Assembly: GCA_036675585.1 (NCBI GenBank)
Contig: JAKFES010000300.1
Location: 1 to 41,283, forward strand
Source: Zeimonas sp036675585
GTDB taxonomy: Bacteria > Pseudomonadota > Gammaproteobacteria > Burkholderiales > Burkholderiaceae_E
Direction: 5' to 3'
Length of the DNA stretch: 41,283 nucleotides
Shown here: positions 24,453 to 32,684 of the stretch, in pieces
Numbering within the stretch: position 1 is the stretch's first letter
How the letters are laid out: each line of letters starts with the position of its first letter
The notes under the pieces: generated by a model
The model's input: only the letters and a program-made list of their open reading frames with translations
The model's database searches: none
What the model was told of the DNA's origin: nothing
Translations under genes and position numbers: made by a program

Positions 24453-24968
24453 ATGCGAGCCCTCCTTCCGATCGGCGCATTTCCTCGCACACCGTCACGA
24501 CCCGCGGCTGGCGGACGCGGCTTCACGCTCGTCGAGCTGTTGATCACGGTCGCGATCTTCGGAATCGTCGCGACGATCGCAGTACCGAGCTTCAGCGAAA
24601 CCGCCGCGCGCCAGCGCGTACGCAGCCTCTCGATGGACCTGCAAACGACGTTGTTGAAAGCGCGCAGCGAGTCGCTGAAGCGCAACGGCGACGTCGCCGT
24701 CGAGCCGATCGTCGCCGGGTCGTGGTCCGACGGGTGGCGCATCGTCGACAACCGCGATCCCGCGAATCCCGAACTGGTCGAGATCCGTCAGGACGTGCCG
24801 AATGCCGTCGCCATCACGGGACCCGCCAGCATCGTGTATCGCAGTTCCGGTCGCGCCGCGCTGGCCGCCCAACTCGAGGTGAAAAGCGCAACGGTCGGCA
24901 CCGTCGTGCGCTGCGTGCGAACGGACCTGAGCGGCCGGCCTTTCGCCGAAGACGGGCCGTGCGCATGA
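24453..24968 (+). CDS. fimT: minor pilin FimT/GspH-family
   Basis: 171 aa. Prepilin motif G23^F24TLVELLIT with E28 after a 23-residue leader, hydrophobic helix to about residue 47, then VPSFSETAARQRVRSLSMDLQTTLLKARSES, the typical FimT/GspH N-terminal helix. The C-terminal part is beta-rich. It primes the pilus with the other minor pilins. Its stop overlaps the pilV start (ATGA at 24965-24968). Confidence 0.88.
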   Translation: MRALLPIGAFPRTPSRPAAGGRGFTLVELLITVAIFGIVATIAVPSFSETAARQRVRSLSMDLQTTLLKARSESLKRNGDVAVEPIVAGSWSDGWRIVDNRDPANPELVEIRQDVPNAVAITGPASIVYRSSGRAALAAQLEVKSATVGTVVRCVRTDLSGRPFAEDGPCA

Positions 24969-25546
24969 ACATTCGCCGACCCGGCAGTGCGGCGCCCGTC
25001 GCTCGACGTCGCTGCCCGGCGGCGGCGGCGCAGCGCGGCTTCACGCTGCTCGAGATCCTCGTGACGCTCGTCATCGTGTCCTTCGGCCTGCTTGGCGCCG
25101 CCGGACTGCAGATGCGCATGCTCTCGGAAGATCAGGAGGCTTTCCAGCGGGCGCAGGCGCTGCTGCTGGTGGACGATCTGCTGAGCCGGATCTCGGCCAA
25201 CCGGCACGACGCCGCGGCCTACGTGACGGCCGCGCCGCTCGGTTCGGGCGATGCGGCCGATTGCACGGCGCCCGCCACGCTCGCGCAGCGCGATCTGTGC
25301 GCCTGGCGCAGCACGCTGCGCGGCCGCGGCGAGATGTACGGCGCAGACCAGGTGGGCGCCATGCTCGGCGCCCGCGGCTGCGTCGAGCAGATCGACTTCG
25401 CCCCGCTGACGCTTCGCGTGACCGTCGCCTGGCAAGGCATGACGCAGCTCGCCGCACCGACGCTGCCTTGCGGGCAGGACCTGTACGGCAGCGACGGCTA
25501 CCGGCGAGCGGTTTCCTCGCGAATCGCGTTCGGGGCACTGGAATGA
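24965..25546 (+). CDS. pilV: minor pilin PilV
   Basis: 193 aa. A long leader (25 residues, Arg-rich) precedes G25^F26TLLEILVTLVIVSFGLLG with E30; LLEILVTLVIVSFGLLGAAGLQ is the PilV signature, followed by QRAQALLLVDDLLSRISANR. Four or more Cys residues occur in the mature part, consistent with disulphides. The ATG at 24965 overlaps the fimT stop, and the end overlaps pilW (ATGA at 25543-25546). Confidence 0.9.
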   Translation: MNIRRPGSAAPVARRRCPAAAAQRGFTLLEILVTLVIVSFGLLGAAGLQMRMLSEDQEAFQRAQALLLVDDLLSRISANRHDAAAYVTAAPLGSGDAADCTAPATLAQRDLCAWRSTLRGRGEMYGADQVGAMLGARGCVEQIDFAPLTLRVTVAWQGMTQLAAPTLPCGQDLYGSDGYRRAVSSRIAFGALE

Positions 25547-26592
25547 GCGTACGCATCCTGCCGGATCGGCATCGGGGGCGGGCGCACGGCTTCACGCTCG
25601 TCGAGCTGCTCGTCGCGATGACGCTCGGGCTGTTCGTGATCGGCGGCGTGGCGGCTGCCTACGTCCACAACCAGCGGACCCGCGCGGAACTGGAACGCGA
25701 CAGCCGGCAGACGGAGAACGGGCGCTACGCGGTTCAATTGCTCTCGGACGACGTTCGCCACGCCGGGTTCTACGGCGAGTTCGATCCGCGCACGATGAAC
25801 ACGCCCACCGTGTTGCCTCCGATCTGCGAGGCCAGCCTCGCGGATCTGCGGCCCGCCCTCCAGCTCTCGCTGCAGGGCGCCGACGACGCGGCCGCGCTGG
25901 GTTGCCTGCCGGATCTCAAGGCAGGCACCGACGTCGTGGTCGTGCGGCGCGCCGCCACCTGCACGGCGGGAACCGCCGGATGCGAAGCGGTGGTTGCGGG
26001 AGAGCCGTATTTCCAGGCCTCGCTGTGCAGCGACCCCGCGCAGAGCGAGCTCGCGTCGTTGTCGGCACTCGATCATTTCGCCCTGTCGAGCTCCGGCGCC
26101 GACCTGGACCGAACCGCGCGCGACTGCGCCGCACCGGCCCCGTTGCGTCGTTTCGTCGTTCGCATCTATTACGTCGCGACCGACAACGCCGCGGGCGACG
26201 GAATTCCGACGCTGAAGCGAGCCCGACTGGGCGCGGCCGGGTTCGCGATCGAGCCGCTGGTCGAGGGCATCGAGCAGTTGCAGGTCGAGTACGGGATGGA
26301 CTCCGACGGCGACGGCGCGCCCGACGAATACGGAACCGACGCAGGCGTTCTCGGCGGATGCGCAGACGTGACGTGCCGTATCGCCAACTGGCGCAACGTG
26401 ACTGCGGTCCGGCTGCATCTGCTCGCGCGGAACATCGAACCGTCGGCGGGATTCGACGACGGCAAGACCTACGTGCTCGGCACGGACGCCGCAGGCGCGG
26501 AAAAGATCCTCGGACCCTTCCACGACGGCTTTCGGCGCCACGTGTACAGCACCGCGGTGCGGCTCAACAACGTCGCCGGAAGACGAGAATGA
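25543..26592 (+). CDS. pilW: minor pilin PilW
   Basis: 349 aa. Prepilin motif G16^F17TLVELLVAMTLGLFV with E21, then QTENGRYAVQLLSDDVRHAGFYG, diagnostic for PilW. The large C-terminal domain contains paired cysteines and a Ca-like acidic loop (DSDGDGAPDEYGTD). PilW proteins are the largest minor pilins and help initiate pilus assembly. It overlaps pilV and pilX by ATGA on both sides. Confidence 0.91.
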   Translation: MSVRILPDRHRGRAHGFTLVELLVAMTLGLFVIGGVAAAYVHNQRTRAELERDSRQTENGRYAVQLLSDDVRHAGFYGEFDPRTMNTPTVLPPICEASLADLRPALQLSLQGADDAAALGCLPDLKAGTDVVVVRRAATCTAGTAGCEAVVAGEPYFQASLCSDPAQSELASLSALDHFALSSSGADLDRTARDCAAPAPLRRFVVRIYYVATDNAAGDGIPTLKRARLGAAGFAIEPLVEGIEQLQVEYGMDSDGDGAPDEYGTDAGVLGGCADVTCRIANWRNVTAVRLHLLARNIEPSAGFDDGKTYVLGTDAAGAEKILGPFHDGFRRHVYSTAVRLNNVAGRRE

Positions 26593-27182
26593 CGACCCGC
26601 TGCCCGAGCATCCCCGATACCGCGGGCCGACAGCGCGGGGCCGTGCTGCTGGTCGGACTCGTCATGCTGGTCCTGGTGACGCTGGCGGCGGTGACGAGCT
26701 ACAACCTGTCTCGCAGCGGGTGGCAGGCGGTGTCGAACATGGGATATCGCAGCGACGCGGCCGCGGCTGCGCAGCAGGCGATCGAGGCCGCCATCAGTTC
26801 GACCGCATTCGCCGAAGCGCCGGACGCCGTCTTCGCCGGCAACGGCGCATGCGGCGGAGCGAACAGCCGCTGCTACGACCTCGATGGCGACGGCACGGAC
26901 GACGTGAGCGTCACGCTTACGCCCAACCCGCAATGCCGCGTCGGGCGCGTGCTCCGCACGCAGGAGCTCGACCTGACCAACCCCGAGGACCTCGGGTGCT
27001 CGATCAGCGCCAGCCAGAGTTTCGGCGTGGCGGGTACGACCCAACCCGCCTCCCTTTGCGCCCAGACGCTCTGGAACGTCCGGGCGCTGGCGGAGGATTC
27101 CGCCACCCGCGCGCAGGCGGCGGTCACGCAGGGCATCTCGGTGCGCGTCCCTTCAGGCGACTTGTCGACCGCCTGCCCCTGA
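26589..27182 (+). CDS. pilX: minor pilin PilX
   Basis: 197 aa. RQRGAVLLVGLVMLVLVTLAAV starts at residue 14, the usual PilX N-terminus, which lacks the mature Glu5 found in other pilins. Then the ARG/SNMGYRSDAAAAAQQAIEAAI helix and a Cys-containing C-terminal domain with an acidic loop DLDGDGTDDVS. It is translationally coupled to pilW (ATGA at 26589-26592); pilY1 follows after 16 bases. Confidence 0.88.
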   Translation: MTTRCPSIPDTAGRQRGAVLLVGLVMLVLVTLAAVTSYNLSRSGWQAVSNMGYRSDAAAAAQQAIEAAISSTAFAEAPDAVFAGNGACGGANSRCYDLDGDGTDDVSVTLTPNPQCRVGRVLRTQELDLTNPEDLGCSISASQSFGVAGTTQPASLCAQTLWNVRALAEDSATRAQAAVTQGISVRVPSGDLSTACP

Positions 27183-27198
27183 GCAACAGGAGCTGCAC

Positions 27199-30100
27199 AT
27201 GAAGCGATCGTTCGGCAGGATGGTGGCCAGCGCGGGCATTGCCGTCGCAATGGCCGCGCCGTTTGCGGCGGTGGCCGAAGACATCGATCTGTTCGCCGGG
27301 GCCGGTACCGGGGGGTCCGCCGGCGCGCCGAACGTGCTGTTCGTGATCGACAACACCGACAACTGGTCGCGCAATGACCAGAAATGGGCGTTCGGAAAAC
27401 AGGGCGAGTCGGAACTGCGTGCGCTCAAGCAGGTCGTCGCCACGCTCGACGCCGACGTCAACATCGGACTGATGCTCTTCAACGACTCGAAGTACGGCGG
27501 CGGCGCGTACATCCGGTTCGCGATGCGGCCGATGAGCGACGCCAACAAGTTGGCGTTCGCCGCGAAGATCGACGAGATCCTGGCGAACTTCAACAACGAA
27601 GGCGCGGGCTCGAGCGCGGAATACAGCAGCGTGCTGTTCGATGCATTCAAGTACTTCGGCGGATACACGAGCCCGGCGAACGCACAGAAGAACATTGCCG
27701 GGACGCCGCTGGGCAGCCGCGCGTTCGGCACGCAGATCTATTCCCCGCCGCGACCGGTCAAGGCCGATCCGGTCGCGTACGAAGGCAACGACCGCTTCGC
27801 ACCGCCGGGGACGATCACCGCCGACTGCGCGCGCAACTACGTCATCTTCATCGGCAACGGATTCCCGAACGGCGACGACAAGGATCTGCCGACCTACCTG
27901 GCGAACATCGGCGGCGACACCCGCCAGATTCCAGGCGTGACGGGCAAGTTGCGCTACGCCGACGAGTGGGCGCGTTACCTGTTCAAGACCGACGCCAACG
28001 CCGCACTCGGCCAGCAGAACATCTCGACCTACACGATCGACGTGTTCAACGAGAAACCCGACGACGGCCAGGCCTCGCTGCTGAACAGCATGGCGCGGGT
28101 CGGGGGCGGCAAGTATTTCGCGGCGCGCGACGAGGATTCGATCGTCAAGGCGATCCGGGAGGTCCTGATCGAGATCCAGTCGACCGACAGCGTGTTCGCA
28201 TCGGCCGCGTTGCCGGTGAGCGCGAACAGCCGCGCCGAGAACGACAACCTCGTGTTTCTCGGGCTGTTCCGGCCGGATCCGAAAGCCAAGCCGCGGTGGT
28301 TCGGCAATTTCAAGCGCTATTCGCTCAAGAGCTACGACGGTTACATCGACCTCGCCGATCAGTACGGGGCGCGAGCGATCAATCCGCAGACCGGGTTCTT
28401 CTCGGACTGCTCGGTCAGTTACTGGACCACCGACTCGGGGAGCTACTGGAAGAACGGCATCTATCCGAGCGCGGCGAGCCGCTGCACGTTGACCGACTTC
28501 GACGGCATCGACGTCTACTCCGATACCCCGGACGGCGCGTACGTCGAGAAAGGCGGCGTCGCCGAAATCCTGCGCAAGGGCAACAACCCGCCGACGACGA
28601 ACGCGACCCCGACCTGGCAGGTCAACCGGAAAATGCTGACGATCTCCGGTTCGGCGATCGCCAGTTTCACCACGGGCACGAGCGGACTGCCCGACGCGGT
28701 CGTCGACTACATCAGCGGCAAGGACTTGCTCGACGAAAACCTGGATGACGTGCGGGCGGATCAGGTGCGTTCTTCGGTCCATGGCGACGTCATCCACTCG
28801 CGGCTGCTGCCGATCACCTACGCCGGGACGACGGGAACCGTCGTCTACTACGGAGCGAACGACGGAACGCTGCGCGCGGTGAACGCGGAGGACGGGCGTG
28901 AGCGCTGGGCCCTCGTCGCGCCCGAATTCTTCCCGCGGCTGAAGCGGCTGCTGGACAACGAACCGCTGGTGAAATACCCGGCGACCGTCGACGTCGATCC
29001 GCCGCCGACGCCGAAGGACTACTCGTTCGACGGCCCGATCGGCGCCTACCAGACGGCCGACGCGGCGACCGCCTGGATCTTCCCGGCGATGCGACGCGGC
29101 GGTCGCACCGTGTACGGGCTCGACGTCAGCAATCCGGACAGCCCCGCCCTGCTCTGGCGCAAGGGTTGCCCGAATCTCGACGACGACACCGGCTGCAGCG
29201 CGGGCTTCGAGGAGATCGGACAGACCTGGTCGACCCCGGTCGTCGCGTTCACGAAGGGCTACGACGGGGGATCGAAACCGCTGATCGTGCTCGGCGGGGG
29301 CTACGACCGATGCGAGGACGAAGACGTCGTCGCGCCCGATTGCGGCAGCGCCAAGGGGCGGACGATCTTCGTGCTCGACGCGCAGGACGGAACCGTTCTT
29401 CGTCGCTTCGCCGCACCGGGCATGCGGTCGATCGTCGGCGACGTCTCGCTGATCGACATCGACTACGACGGTTTCGTCGACTTCGGGTACGCGGCGGACA
29501 CCGGCGGCAACGTCTGGCGGATTTCGTTCGTCGAACCGGGAACGAACGCGGCGCGCGCGGCCGCGGACTGGACGATCACCCGCGCCGCGTACACCGCGAG
29601 CGGCGGGCGCAAGTTCCTGCACACCCCTGCCTTGCTCGCCACCAAGGGGCAGGTGTACCTCGCGCTGGGCAGCGGGGATCGGGAACATCCGCTGATGACG
29701 AATTACCCGTACACCGACGTGAAGAACCGGTTCTACGTCTACCTCGACGACCCGCAGCGGGTGGGCGAGCACGATCTCGATGCGGGCGAACACGTGATCG
29801 ATGCGAGCGACGCCGCGCTGTGCACCGCGCCGGGCGTCGTGCCGGGCGGTGAAAAACGCTCGTGGTTCATCGATCTCGACGAGAACGGCCAGGGCGAGCA
29901 GACCGTCACCACGCCGCTGATCGCCGGCGGACTGGTCGTGTTCAGTACCAACCGTCCGACCACTTCGACCAACCTGTGCAGCTTCTCGCTCGGCGAGGCA
30001 CGCGGCTACTGGCTGAACCTGCTCAACGGCTCGGGGGCGATCGGCGTCGAGGGTTCGTGCGGAGGCCTGCGCTCGAGCGTCTTCACCGGCGGGGGGCTTC

Positions 30101-30273
30101 CGCCTTCACCGGTACGCGGCGTGGTTCGGATCGACGGGCGTGCCCAGAACGTGATCATCAGCGCCGTGCAGCGCGATGGCTCGGTCAGTTCGTCGATCGG
30201 CGGCCAGAAGCTCGTCCTGCCGATCAAGTCGCGTCGCCATCGGATCTACTGGTATCAGGAAGGCGAGAACTAG
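27199..30273 (+). CDS. pilY1: type IV pilus tip/assembly protein PilY1
   Basis: 1024 aa. Signal peptide 1-26 (MKRSFGRMVASAG..., cleavage near VA-E). Residues ~45-330 form a von Willebrand A-like domain that opens NVLFVIDNTDNWS; D51 starts a variant of the metal-binding DxSxS. The C-terminal ~500 residues form the PilY1 beta-propeller: VVYYGANDGTLRAVNAEDG, LLWRKGCPN, and a calcium-type loop D753-I-D755-Y-D757-G...D761. PilY1 sits at the pilus tip and opposes PilT-driven retraction, and can act as adhesin and mechanosensor. It closes the operon; the TAG stop runs directly into the 30274 repeat. Confidence 0.93.
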   Translation: MKRSFGRMVASAGIAVAMAAPFAAVAEDIDLFAGAGTGGSAGAPNVLFVIDNTDNWSRNDQKWAFGKQGESELRALKQVVATLDADVNIGLMLFNDSKYGGGAYIRFAMRPMSDANKLAFAAKIDEILANFNNEGAGSSAEYSSVLFDAFKYFGGYTSPANAQKNIAGTPLGSRAFGTQIYSPPRPVKADPVAYEGNDRFAPPGTITADCARNYVIFIGNGFPNGDDKDLPTYLANIGGDTRQIPGVTGKLRYADEWARYLFKTDANAALGQQNISTYTIDVFNEKPDDGQASLLNSMARVGGGKYFAARDEDSIVKAIREVLIEIQSTDSVFASAALPVSANSRAENDNLVFLGLFRPDPKAKPRWFGNFKRYSLKSYDGYIDLADQYGARAINPQTGFFSDCSVSYWTTDSGSYWKNGIYPSAASRCTLTDFDGIDVYSDTPDGAYVEKGGVAEILRKGNNPPTTNATPTWQVNRKMLTISGSAIASFTTGTSGLPDAVVDYISGKDLLDENLDDVRADQVRSSVHGDVIHSRLLPITYAGTTGTVVYYGANDGTLRAVNAEDGRERWALVAPEFFPRLKRLLDNEPLVKYPATVDVDPPPTPKDYSFDGPIGAYQTADAATAWIFPAMRRGGRTVYGLDVSNPDSPALLWRKGCPNLDDDTGCSAGFEEIGQTWSTPVVAFTKGYDGGSKPLIVLGGGYDRCEDEDVVAPDCGSAKGRTIFVLDAQDGTVLRRFAAPGMRSIVGDVSLIDIDYDGFVDFGYAADTGGNVWRISFVEPGTNAARAAADWTITRAAYTASGGRKFLHTPALLATKGQVYLALGSGDREHPLMTNYPYTDVKNRFYVYLDDPQRVGEHDLDAGEHVIDASDAALCTAPGVVPGGEKRSWFIDLDENGQGEQTVTTPLIAGGLVVFSTNRPTTSTNLCSFSLGEARGYWLNLLNGSGAIGVEGSCGGLRSSVFTGGGLPPSPVRGVVRIDGRAQNVIISAVQRDGSVSSSIGGQKLVLPIKSRRHRIYWYQEGEN

Positions 30274-30332
30274 AGGGCCTGTTCACGCTCCGATCGTCCC
30301 CGCGCCGGGGCCCGGAGGGTGAACAGGCTCTA
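30274..30332. repeat. nested hairpin repeat (copy 1) between pilY1 and glcF
   Basis: AGGGCCTGTTCAC (30274-30286) pairs with GTGAACAGGCTCT (30319-30331); inside are CTCCG/CGGAG and CCCCG-CGC-CGGGG, all on one centre. It fills the whole gap between convergent pilY1 and glcF, and its right arm includes part of the glcF stop codon (30330-30332). Bases 30274-30312 match 41163-41201 at 37 of 39 positions. It probably ends both transcripts, but the repetition suggests a REP-like element. Confidence 0.8.
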
Positions 30333-31568
30333 ATCCATCGCCTCGTCGATCCACTCGACCCAGTGACGCACCGGCGTGCCGGTGCCGGCCTGCAGGTGGG
30401 CGATGCAGCCGATGTTCGCCGACAGGATCGTCGCCGGCTCGCCGGTGTGCAGCGCGGCGAGCTTGTTCTCGCGCAGCTGCTTCGAGAGCGCCGGCTGCAG
30501 GACCGAATAGGTTCCGGCCGACCCGCAGCACAGATGCGCGTCGGGCACGAACGACGGCACGACGCCGATCGTCGAGAGCAGGCGCTCGACCGCACCGCGG
30601 ATGCGCTGGCCGTGCTGCAGCGTGCACGGCGAATGGAATGCGACGCGTGCCGGAACCTTCCCGGCGCGAACCGCGTCGCGCAGCGCATCGATGTGCGCGC
30701 TCAGCTCGAGCGGCAGCCACTCGGCGAGGTCCTTCGTCGCCTCGACGACGCGCTGCGCGCGCGCCGCGTATTCGGGGTCGTCGCGCAGCAGGTGCGCGTA
30801 CTCCTTGACCATCGCCCCGCACCCCGAAGCGTTGACGAGCACCGCCTCGACGCCGGCATCCAGATGCGGCCACCAGGCGTCGATGTTTCGCCGCGCCTGC
30901 GCGAGCGCGCCGTCGGTGTCGTTCAGGTGATGCCGGATCGCCCCGCAACACCCGGAGCGGCGCTCGACCACCGCCTCGACGCCGACTCGATCGAGCACGC
31001 GCGCCGTCGCCGCGTCGATCGACGGCATCATCGCCGGCTGCGTGCAGCCGTTGAGCAGCAGCACCTTGCGCGCATGCGTACGGGCCGGCCACGCGCCGGG
31101 CGCGCGGCGCTCGGGCACCTTCTCGCGCAGAACGGCCGGCAGCAGCGGGCGGAACCATTGCCCGAGGCGCATGCCCGGGTCGAACAGCCAGCGCCGCGTG
31201 AGCCCTTCGCGCAGCAGCGCGCGCACGAAGCGCTCGCGCAGCGGGCGCTGCACGCGCTCCTCGACGAGCTTGCGGCCGACGTCGACCAGGTGTCCGTACT
31301 CGACGCCCGACGGACACGTCGTCTCGCAGTTGCGGCAGGTCAGGCACCGGTCGAGATGCTCGAGCGTCGATCGGGTCGGCGTGGCCCCCTCGACGACCTG
31401 CTTCATCAGGTAGATGCGTCCGCGCGGGCTGTCGCGTTCGTCGCCGAGCAGCTGGTACGTCGGACAGGTCGCGAGGCAGAAGCCGCAATGCACGCAGCGG
31501 CGCAGGTTCAGTTCGGCATCGGCCCCGTCGGGCGTGCCGGCGAGCCAGTCGGCCAGGTGCGTTTCCAC
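30330..31568 (-). CDS. glcF: glycolate oxidase iron-sulphur subunit GlcF
   Basis: 412 aa. Two ferredoxin-type clusters near the N-terminus: C25-x2-C28-x2-C31-x3-C35 (CVHCGFCLATCPT) and C75-x2-C78-x2-C81-x3-C85 (CLTCRNCETTCPS). Two cysteine-rich CCG domains follow (RRSGCCGAIRHHL and HLCCGSAGTYSV). With GlcD and GlcE it oxidises glycolate to glyoxylate and passes electrons to the membrane chain. The start codon is GTG at 31568, with no clear ribosome site; it begins 16 bases after glcE. Its stop lies in the repeat. Confidence 0.95.
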   Translation of the reverse strand: METHLADWLAGTPDGADAELNLRRCVHCGFCLATCPTYQLLGDERDSPRGRIYLMKQVVEGATPTRSTLEHLDRCLTCRNCETTCPSGVEYGHLVDVGRKLVEERVQRPLRERFVRALLREGLTRRWLFDPGMRLGQWFRPLLPAVLREKVPERRAPGAWPARTHARKVLLLNGCTQPAMMPSIDAATARVLDRVGVEAVVERRSGCCGAIRHHLNDTDGALAQARRNIDAWWPHLDAGVEAVLVNASGCGAMVKEYAHLLRDDPEYAARAQRVVEATKDLAEWLPLELSAHIDALRDAVRAGKVPARVAFHSPCTLQHGQRIRGAVERLLSTIGVVPSFVPDAHLCCGSAGTYSVLQPALSKQLRENKLAALHTGEPATILSANIGCIAHLQAGTGTPVRHWVEWIDEAMD

Positions 31569-31584
31569 GGTTCGGTTCGGTGTC

Positions 31585-32682
31585 CTACAGGTCGGGGTAC
31601 AGGCGCCCGCGATTGAACATCGCCGACGGGTCGAAAGCCTGCTTCAGGTTCCGGTGCACACGCAGGTTCGGCGCCGGCAGCGGATGGAACACGCCCGCCG
31701 ACCGATCGCCGCCGCGAAACAGCGTCGCCGTTCCGCCGGCGCGCTCGCAGGCCGCACGGATGCGCGAGGCCGGCTCGTCGCTGCGCAACCAGCGCTGGGC
31801 ACCGGCCCATTCGATCAGCGTCGGACCCGGCAGGTCGATCCACGGCGCCGTCGACGGCACCGACAGGCGCCACAACGCGCGATCGCCGGCGAAGAAATCG
31901 TCCTCGTGCTCGCGCAGGGCCCGCCATGCATGCGCCGCCTCGTGGGCGTCGAAGCGCTTGGCGCCGCATTCGCGCTCGAAACGCCCGGCCGCCGCTTCGA
32001 CCGCCGGCGCGGCACCCGAGAAGCGCACCCACGCCTCGCCCTCGCACCAGCGCGTCGCCGAGACCGGCAGCGGCTGCGCGCACCAGCGGTTCATCGATTC
32101 GATGGCCTCGCCTGCGTCGAGCGCCAGCCGCAGTGTGCATTCGTGCATCGGCCGCGGCAGCACCTTCAGCGACACGTCGACGATCGGCCCGAGGATGCCG
32201 AGCGAGCCGCACAGCAGCCGCGACACGTCGAAGCCGGCGACGTTCTTCATCACCTGGCCGCCGAAGCGCAGCACGCGGCCCTGCGCGTCGACCAGCGTGG
32301 CGCCGAGGACGAAGTCGCGCACCGAGCCGACGCTCGCGCGCCTCGGCCCCGACAGCCCGGCCGCGACGACGCCGCCGATCGTCGCGCCCGGCCCGAACGC
32401 GGGCGGCTCGAACGCGAGCATCTGCCCGTGCGCCGCGAGCGCCTCGTCGATCTCGGCGAGCGTGGTCCCGCAACGAACGTGCAGCACGAGTTCGGTCGGC
32501 TCGTAGGCGACGATGCCGCGCACCCGGTGCAGCTCGAGCGGGTCGCCGACCGGTGCCTCGCCGTAGAAATCCTTCGTGCCCCCGCCCCGCAGCCGCAGCG
32601 AGCGTCCGTGCGCGGCGGCGCTGCGGATCGCATCGCGCACTTCGTCGAGCGCGGGATCGGCGCAGGCGGAGACGGCGCCCAT
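31585..32682 (-). CDS. glcE: glycolate oxidase FAD-binding subunit GlcE
   Basis: 365 aa (E. coli 350). FAD-binding type 4 domain: LRLRGGGTKDFYG near residue 33, GPGATIGGVVAAGLSGPRRASVGSVRD, FGGQVMKNVAGFDVSRLLCGSLG, typical GlcE blocks. The C-terminus ends NLKQAFDPSAMFNRGRLYPDL, as in FAD-linked oxidases. ATG at 32682 is 2 bases after the glcD stop, indicating coupled translation; the longer open frame upstream overlaps glcD and is not used. Confidence 0.95.
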   Translation of the reverse strand: MGAVSACADPALDEVRDAIRSAAAHGRSLRLRGGGTKDFYGEAPVGDPLELHRVRGIVAYEPTELVLHVRCGTTLAEIDEALAAHGQMLAFEPPAFGPGATIGGVVAAGLSGPRRASVGSVRDFVLGATLVDAQGRVLRFGGQVMKNVAGFDVSRLLCGSLGILGPIVDVSLKVLPRPMHECTLRLALDAGEAIESMNRWCAQPLPVSATRWCEGEAWVRFSGAAPAVEAAAGRFERECGAKRFDAHEAAHAWRALREHEDDFFAGDRALWRLSVPSTAPWIDLPGPTLIEWAGAQRWLRSDEPASRIRAACERAGGTATLFRGGDRSAGVFHPLPAPNLRVHRNLKQAFDPSAMFNRGRLYPDL

Positions 32683-32684
32683 CG

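Noticed and set aside
27124..29793. 889-codon minus-strand frame opposite pilY1
   Set aside because: Antisense shadow of pilY1 produced by high GC at third positions.
30274..30332. CRISPR-like repeat or IS end
   Set aside because: Only two copies in the window, 10.9 kb apart, with no spacers, transposase or target-site duplication seen.
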